Positions 1 to 3,585 of a stretch of 5,564 bases of DNA are shown one piece after another (the stretch's first letter is position 1; every line of letters begins with the position of its first letter). The position numbers were made by a program, and so were the translations under genes. The stretch is from DATLCI01 sp035526435. Its GTDB lineage: Bacteria > Acidobacteriota > Terriglobia > Terriglobales > Acidobacteriaceae. The DNA is taken from positions 1-5,564 of the forward strand of contig DATLCI010000105.1 in the NCBI GenBank assembly GCA_035526435.1, given 5' to 3'. The notes under the pieces were generated by a model. That model saw nothing but the letters and a program-made list of their open reading frames with translations, was not told the origin of the DNA and did no database searches.

Positions 1-302
1 CGCGGGACCATTTGCAGCGCACGAGCCAGTTTCGCTCTGCCCAGTGTCCGCAAGACATAAATCACCGCATCCGATCGCAGGTAAAGCCCGCCCGCCTCGT
101 TCCGCACCACTACGCTGTCAGGCAAATCCTGCCTCTGATCAGTAGCGAACGTACGCGTGAAAGTCTCACCCTGCAGCGGCGCAAATTGGAAAACCGCCGC
201 CTGATCATTCGCCAGCACCCAACGCACAAATCCATGGCACAGAACGCACGTTCCGTCGTAGAAAACAATGGGTTTGGCGGCCGTCTGCATCCAGATACAC
301 AT
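1..302 (-). CDS. DCC-family (DUF393) thiol-disulfide oxidoreductase-like protein, partial
   Basis: Reading the minus strand from an ATG at 302 gives an open frame that continues past the left edge, so about 100 residues are visible and the C-terminus is missing. Residues 11-22 read PIVFYDGTCVLC, the signature of the DUF393/DCC1-like family: a short beta-strand, then D16-x-x-C19-x-x-C22, a thioredoxin-like CxxC. Further family-typical stretches follow: FAPLQGE near 40-46, then LPDSVVV, LYLRSDAV and LRTLG near 60-88. Family members are usually about 120-140 residues, so perhaps 20-40 are lost. They are predicted small thiol-disulfide oxidoreductases; substrates are generally unknown. The start is uncertain. 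ATG at 302 and ATG at 290 (Met5, leaving MQTAAKPIVFYDG) both lack a Shine-Dalgarno sequence, and the shorter form is closer to the usual N-terminus. An in-frame TGA lies farther upstream. The gene is divergent from pirin. The family call is firm, the function is not. Confidence 0.85.
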   Translation of the reverse strand, partial: MCIWMQTAAKPIVFYDGTCVLCHGFVRWVLANDQAAVFQFAPLQGETFTRTFATDQRQDLPDSVVVRNEAGGLYLRSDAVIYVLRTLGRAKLARALQMVP

Positions 303-308
303 TACAGC

Positions 309-316
309 ATCTAGAT
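309..316. repeat. 8-bp perfect palindrome in the divergent DCC/pirin gap
   Basis: ATCTAGAT lies within the 47-bp gap between the two divergent starts (303-349). No convincing -35/-10 pair was seen for either gene in the gap. The pirin promoter may therefore lie inside the DCC coding region, or both may be weak. An 8-bp palindrome can arise by chance, so an operator role is only a possibility. Confidence 0.25.
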
Positions 317-335
317 AAGCGAACGGACGACCTGC

Positions 336-341
336 AAGGAG
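336..341 (+). promoter_or_regulatory. Ribosome binding site of the pirin gene
   Basis: AAGGAG lies 8 nt upstream of the ATG at 350. It is a strong Shine-Dalgarno match at normal spacing and fixes the pirin start. Confidence 0.85.
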
Positions 342-349
342 CAAGCAAG

Positions 350-1057
350 ATGATCACCGTACGCAAGAGCGCCGATCGCGGACATGCCGACTACGGCTGG
401 CTGTTCGCGCGTCACAGTTTTTCTTTCGCGAACTATTATGATCCGCGCAACATGGGCTACCGCGCGCTACGGGTGATCAATGAAGATCTGGTCCAGCCGG
501 GAAAAGGCTTCGGTACCCACGCGCACGACAACATGGAGATCATCACCTATGTGCTCGAAGGCGCGCTCGAGCATAAGGACAGCATGGGCAACACTGGCGT
601 AATCCGCCCCGGGGAAGTGCAGTACATGAGCGCGGGTAGCGGCGTGCGCCACAGCGAGTTCAACCACTCGAAGACCGAGCCGGTCCACCTGCTCCAGATA
701 TGGCTGCTTCCCAACCAGGAAGACGTGAAGCCGCATTATGCGGAGAGCAAGCTCCCGGATGAAGAGCGTCGCGGACAGTTGAAGCTGGTAGCTGCGGGAG
801 AGCCCAATGGCAGCGGCGCATTCCAGATCCATCAGGACGTGAAGCTGTTCGCATCGCTCCTGCCAAAGGGGAAGAGCGTGGAACATCCGATGGCGGCGGA
901 GCGCGGAGCCTATCTGCAGTTAGCCCGCGGTTCCGTCACCGTCAATGGCCAGACGCTTGAAGCGGGTGATGGCGCCATCGTGGAAAAAGAATCCAAGATC
1001 ACCATCACGGGGACCAGCGATCGAGAGGCAGAATTCCTGCTGTTCGACCTCAATTAA
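350..1057 (+). CDS. Pirin family protein (YhhW-like bicupin, putative quercetin 2,3-dioxygenase)
   Basis: This 235-residue protein is close to the length of E. coli YhhW. It shows the typical pirin order: an N-terminal cupin (about 2-120) with RHSFSFANYYDPRNMG, LRVINED, GTHAHDNMEIITYVLEG and the second metal motif GVRHSEFN, then a degenerate C-terminal cupin (about 145-233). The expected metal ligands are all present at H57, H59, H101 and E103, so the N-terminal cupin should bind a metal such as iron. Bacterial pirins are cytoplasmic. Some cleave the flavonol quercetin in vitro, but the physiological substrate is usually unknown and other members act as redox-responsive partner proteins. It is the first gene of a rightward cluster, followed after 50 bp by a flavin reductase, a pairing I associate with pirins in other genomes. 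A strong RBS supports the ATG at 350. Family assignment is near certain; the precise reaction is not known. Confidence 0.95.
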   Translation: MITVRKSADRGHADYGWLFARHSFSFANYYDPRNMGYRALRVINEDLVQPGKGFGTHAHDNMEIITYVLEGALEHKDSMGNTGVIRPGEVQYMSAGSGVRHSEFNHSKTEPVHLLQIWLLPNQEDVKPHYAESKLPDEERRGQLKLVAAGEPNGSGAFQIHQDVKLFASLLPKGKSVEHPMAAERGAYLQLARGSVTVNGQTLEAGDGAIVEKESKITITGTSDREAEFLLFDLN

Positions 1058-1083
1058 GAAATCCGTTGGGCAATGCATAGAAT
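1054..1083 (+). promoter_or_regulatory. Candidate sigma70-like promoter for the FMN reductase-dinB pair
   Basis: TTAAGA (1054-1059, 4/6 to TTGACA, overlapping the pirin stop codon) and TAGAAT (1078-1083, 5/6 to TATAAT) are separated by 18 bp. Transcription would begin near 1090, leaving a short leader that holds the Shine-Dalgarno at 1097-1102. The match is moderate and could be chance. Read-through from pirin is also possible. Confidence 0.35.
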
Positions 1084-1094
1084 CAGACCTATGC
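1075..1094. promoter_or_regulatory. Dyad GCATAG-N8-CTATGC, candidate operator or leader hairpin
   Basis: Two perfect 6-bp arms, GCATAG (1075-1080) and CTATGC (1089-1094), flank an 8-nt centre. The dyad overlaps the candidate -10 hexamer and predicted start site, and ends two bases before the Shine-Dalgarno of the FMN reductase. The size and position would suit a dimeric repressor operator. As RNA, it would form a 6-bp stem with an 8-nt loop next to the RBS. No regulator gene is visible in the window. Confidence 0.4.
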
Positions 1095-1096
1095 GC

Positions 1097-1102
1097 AAGG
1101 AG
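1097..1102 (+). promoter_or_regulatory. Ribosome binding site of the FMN reductase gene
   Basis: AAGGAG lies 5 nt before the ATG at 1108. It fixes the start and is identical to the hexamer used by pirin. Confidence 0.85.
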
Positions 1103-1107
1103 CATTC

Positions 1108-1695
1108 ATGGCTTACGTTCCCAAGATATTGGCCTTTGCCGGCAGCACTCGCAAAGGTTCCTTCAACAAGAAGCTGGTAAGGGCGGCGATCCGCGGGGCG
1201 GAAGCCGCCGGCGCCCAGGTGACCTATCTCGATCTCCGTGATTTGAGATTGCCGCTTTACGACGGCGACGATGAAGAAGAAGGTGGATTGCCCGAAGGGG
1301 CGGTGCGATTAAAGGAGATGATGAAGGCGCACGATGGCTTTCTCATCTCTGCGCCCGAATACAACAGCTCAATATCCGGCGCGCTCAAGAATGCCTTCGA
1401 CTGGGCGTCACGTCCCGCGCAGAACGAACCGCCGCTCGTCGCCTTCGACGGCAAGGTTGCGGCCTTGTTGAGCGCGTCGCCGGGTGCGCTCGGCGGCCTG
1501 CGCGGGCTGGTCACGGTACGGTCGATCCTCGGGAATATTAAGGTGCTGGTTCTCCCCGAGCAACTTGCCGTGAGCAAGGCGCATGAAGCTTTCAACGAAG
1601 ACGGATCGATGACGAACCCCAAGCAGCAGGCATCGGTGGAGAAGATCGGCGCTGGGCTGGCACAATTTATTGTGAAGCTGAACGCGGGCCAATGA
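1108..1695 (+). CDS. NADPH-dependent FMN reductase (flavodoxin-fold NAD(P)H oxidoreductase, ChrR/azoreductase type)
   Basis: This 195-residue protein matches the usual length of the NADPH_dep_FMN_red family. After the first beta-strand (KILAFAG) comes the FMN-phosphate loop GSTRKGSFN at 12-20, equivalent to the GSxRxxSxN motif. The second hallmark, PEYNSSISGALKNAFDW at 83-99, contacts the isoalloxazine ring and forms the dimer interface. A third conserved loop, SASPGALGGLRG (122-133), follows. Relatives are cytoplasmic flavoproteins that pass electrons from NAD(P)H to quinones, azo dyes, chromate or other acceptors, often as two-electron quinone reductases; the substrate cannot be read from sequence. 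An acidic run (DGDDEEEGG, 52-60) lies in a region that is often variable. It sits 50 bp after pirin, and its TGA overlaps the ATG of the DinB-like gene, so those two are probably cotranslated. Family call is firm. Confidence 0.95.
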   Translation: MAYVPKILAFAGSTRKGSFNKKLVRAAIRGAEAAGAQVTYLDLRDLRLPLYDGDDEEEGGLPEGAVRLKEMMKAHDGFLISAPEYNSSISGALKNAFDWASRPAQNEPPLVAFDGKVAALLSASPGALGGLRGLVTVRSILGNIKVLVLPEQLAVSKAHEAFNEDGSMTNPKQQASVEKIGAGLAQFIVKLNAGQ

Positions 1696-2165
1696 GAACC
1701 GTACCGAGCCTCGGCCAGCGGCTGGCGGACCAGCTTCGTCGCTCGCAGAGTGGCGACGCCTGGCACGGGCCGTCGCTTTCAGAAGTTCTGGAGGACGTGA
1801 CGGCAGCTCAGGCTGCAGCGCGGCCCATCCCGAGTTCACACACCATCTGGGAGCTGGTGTTGCACATTGCCATCTGGCAGAAACACATTCTCGATCGCAT
1901 TGAGCGCGGCGGCATCGCTGATATCCCTGATGAACTGGACTGGCCCAAAGTGGGAGAGACGACTGAGTCCGCGTGGAGGTCCGCTCTAACTCAACTCCAG
2001 CACGCGAATGACGAGTTGGCGGCGGTACTCGATCAGCTGGACGATGCCAACCTGCACTCCCGGGTCCGCGGCAAAGATTATGACTTCCACTTCATGCTGG
2101 AAGGCATGACGCAGCACAACCTCTATCATGCCGGACAGATCGCCCTGCTGAAGAAACTCGTTTGA
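1692..2165 (+). CDS. DinB superfamily protein (four-helix-bundle, putative metal-dependent)
   Basis: This 157-residue protein has the length and landmarks of DinB/YfiT-like proteins. It has an N-terminal AWHGPSLSEVLEDVT helix (23-37), then TIWELVLHIAIWQ with H58, and a C-terminal TQHNLYHAGQIALLKK helix with H142 and H146. These three histidines are the expected metal triad. The fold includes bacillithiol- and mycothiol-dependent S-transferases and other enzymes, while many members remain uncharacterised. A thiol-transferase or hydrolase role in detoxification is possible but not shown. The ATG at 1692 overlaps the upstream stop as ATGA and has no clear Shine-Dalgarno of its own, which points to translational coupling with the FMN reductase. 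The TGA (2163-2165) abuts the stop codon of the convergent peptidase gene with no bases between. Despite the family name, nothing suggests a role in SOS or DNA damage here. Confidence 0.9.
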   Translation: MRTVPSLGQRLADQLRRSQSGDAWHGPSLSEVLEDVTAAQAAARPIPSSHTIWELVLHIAIWQKHILDRIERGGIADIPDELDWPKVGETTESAWRSALTQLQHANDELAAVLDQLDDANLHSRVRGKDYDFHFMLEGMTQHNLYHAGQIALLKKLV

Positions 2166-2172
2166 TCAGCAG
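2145..2172. terminator. Imperfect inverted repeat over the convergent stop codons, possible bidirectional terminator
   Basis: CTGCTGA (2145-2151) is the exact reverse complement of TCAGCAG (2166-2172). Inside these arms AAAC (2154-2157) pairs with GTTT (2160-2163), separated from the outer stem by a two-base mismatch on each side. The hairpin spans the last codons of the DinB-like gene and of the M24 peptidase, which have no intergenic DNA between them. Neither strand has a following U-tract, so it is not a classical intrinsic terminator. It may slow convergent polymerases, or be a coincidence of coding sequence. Confidence 0.35.
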
Positions 2173-3527
2173 TTGCCGGGCGTGAATGTCTTCTTCGCTT
2201 GCCACTCCCCAAACGGATCTTCCAGGCTGGGGCTCTGCGGCGACATCAACTCCGCGCCCGATTCCGTGATCACCATATCGTCTTCGAGGCGCACGCCGAA
2301 CTCGCCGGGGATATAAATACCCGGCTCGTCGCTGAAGACCATGCCGGGCGCCAGCGATAGCTTATTGCCGCGCACCAAATAAGGCCATTCGTGGCCGTCC
2401 ATGCCCATGCCGTGGCCCACGCGGTGCGTGAAATATTTGTAATCAGGACCATAACCACCGTCGGTGATGACTTTGCGCGCGGCAGCGTCCACCGCTTCGC
2501 AAGCGACTCCGGGCTTGGCCGCGGCCAGCGCCGCGGATTGGGCGCGCTTCTCAATGTCGAATACGGTCTTCATCTTTTCCGTCGGCTTGCCAAGGACGAA
2601 GGTGCGGCTGATGTCCGATGAGTAGCCTTCCACGCCGCAGCCGCCGTCGATCAGGAGAATCGCTCCTTCTTTGATGACTTGCGGCTTCACCGAACCGTGA
2701 GGAAGCGCCGAGAACTCGCCGACCTGGACGCCGGCGCCGCCTTGAAACCCCAGCTTGGCATGGGCGGCAGAAACTAAACTGGCAAAGTCGTTCTGGGTCA
2801 TGCCCTCCTTCAGGGATTCATACGCAGCTTTGTAAGCGTGCCAGGTGACTTTGGACGCCAGGCGCATCAGCTCGACCTCATGCCCGTCTTTGACGGTGCG
2901 GCACCCGGCGCTGATGGGAGTTCCACTCGCGATCTTGAGCGCGGGCGCGGCTTGAGCCAGGCCGTCGCTAAAGACGAAGCGCACCGTCTCTTCCATGCCT
3001 ACGCTGCCGCTGGTGATGCCGCGGTCTTTCAAGCCCTGCACGGTGCGCTGCCACGGGCTCTCATCTTCCTGCCAGGTACGTACGTCAGCCTTCAGGGAAG
3101 CAAATGGCGAAGCGCTGCTCATGATCTGTTCGCGGGCACGTTCTTCCTCAAACGCGGGGCAGACAAAGAACGGTTCGCCCTTTACCGGCAAGATCATTGC
3201 GAACATGCGTTCGCTGAGTCCCCAGCGGATGTTGCTGAAGTACACCAGCGAGGTGCCGCCGGTCAGCATGAGCGCATCGAGCTTGTTCTGCGCCATGAGT
3301 TGGCGGGCGCGTTCGATGCGGCGCTGGCGTTCGGCTCCGGTGATGGGGCGGGCGTCGGAGCGCATGGACTTGAGCGCAGCGATCGGGGCGGGAAGGGGGG
3401 CCGCATCCCTTTGGGATTCAGCCAGCGGGATCGAGACCGCGGCCGCGCCGGCCACGGCGGACGTCTTGATGAAATTGCGGCGAGAGAGCAATCGAGCACC
3501 TCCGGAACGCACCAATGTATCAGACAC
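2166..3527 (-). CDS. Tat-exported M24 family metallopeptidase (Xaa-Pro aminopeptidase/dipeptidase-like)
   Basis: The 453-residue frame has three parts. Residues 1-40 form a twin-arginine signal, SRRNFIK at 15-21, followed by an Ala-rich hydrophobic stretch. A creatinase-type N-terminal domain spans about 67-205. The pita-bread M24 catalytic domain spans about 215-430. The five dinuclear-metal ligands are all visible: D294 (LLIDGG), D305 (SSDISRTF), H372 (HRVGHGMG), E401 (SDEPG) and E415 (RLEDD). The accessory histidines H277, H368 and H379 are present too. It should therefore be an active Mn- or Co-type peptidase removing residues next to proline, folded and metal-loaded in the cytoplasm and then exported. 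Creatinase-like activity is a less likely alternative. The longest frame begins at a GTG (3527-3525) with little Shine-Dalgarno upstream. A TTG at codon 5 (3515-3513) has GAAGGTG nine bases before it and keeps the whole Tat motif, so it may be the true start. The gene is convergent with dinB and divergent from the kinase. Confidence 0.93.
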   Translation of the reverse strand: MSDTLVRSGGARLLSRRNFIKTSAVAGAAAVSIPLAESQRDAAPLPAPIAALKSMRSDARPITGAERQRRIERARQLMAQNKLDALMLTGGTSLVYFSNIRWGLSERMFAMILPVKGEPFFVCPAFEEERAREQIMSSASPFASLKADVRTWQEDESPWQRTVQGLKDRGITSGSVGMEETVRFVFSDGLAQAAPALKIASGTPISAGCRTVKDGHEVELMRLASKVTWHAYKAAYESLKEGMTQNDFASLVSAAHAKLGFQGGAGVQVGEFSALPHGSVKPQVIKEGAILLIDGGCGVEGYSSDISRTFVLGKPTEKMKTVFDIEKRAQSAALAAAKPGVACEAVDAAARKVITDGGYGPDYKYFTHRVGHGMGMDGHEWPYLVRGNKLSLAPGMVFSDEPGIYIPGEFGVRLEDDMVITESGAELMSPQSPSLEDPFGEWQAKKTFTPGNC

Positions 3528-3531
3528 CTTC
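3525..3531 (-). promoter_or_regulatory. Candidate Shine-Dalgarno that would move the peptidase start to TTG 3515
   Basis: On the minus strand GAAGGTG covers 3531-3525 and includes the annotated GTG start. It is separated by nine bases from an in-frame TTG at 3515-3513. If it is the ribosome binding site, the protein starts four residues later. It cannot serve the GTG it overlaps. Confidence 0.4.
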
Positions 3532-3547
3532 GGGTCTAGCTTTGCCT

Positions 3548-3575
3548 TTGATTATTCGGAAGCCAGTTCTATACT
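3548..3575 (+). promoter_or_regulatory. Sigma70-like promoter of the kinase gene
   Basis: TTGATT (3548-3553, 4/6 to TTGACA) and TATACT (3570-3575, 5/6 to TATAAT) are spaced by 16 bp in the 58-bp divergent gap. The predicted start, about seven bases past the -10, falls near 3582, only about four bases before the ATG at 3586. The transcript would thus be leaderless or nearly so, which fits the lack of any Shine-Dalgarno before that ATG. Confidence 0.6.
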
Positions 3576-3585
3576 TCATCGCTAC

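Noticed and set aside
12..314. A 100-codon plus-strand open frame before pirin
   Set aside because: It is antisense to the DCC-family gene, which has the DGTCVLC signature, and its own translation has no recognisable family features.
467..886. A 139-codon minus-strand open frame inside pirin
   Set aside because: Pirin is a full-length, motif-complete gene with a strong RBS; the antisense frame is a shadow.
1257..1839. Two overlapping minus-strand frames across the FMN reductase and dinB
   Set aside because: They cross the junction of two real coupled genes, have no motifs, and are explained by GC-rich third positions.
1692..2165. DinB label taken as evidence for an SOS or DNA-repair role
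   Set aside because: DinB-fold proteins are unrelated to DNA polymerase IV, and no LexA-like operator was seen upstream. The context is redox, not repair.
3076..3085. GTACGTACGT-like palindromic run
   Set aside because: It lies inside the peptidase coding region, is short, and has no associated regulatory context.
2838..3539. A 233-codon plus-strand open frame antisense to the peptidase
   Set aside because: It lies wholly over the M24 gene, which has every catalytic ligand and a Tat signal. The antisense product has no recognisable motif, and long shadow frames are expected at this GC content.
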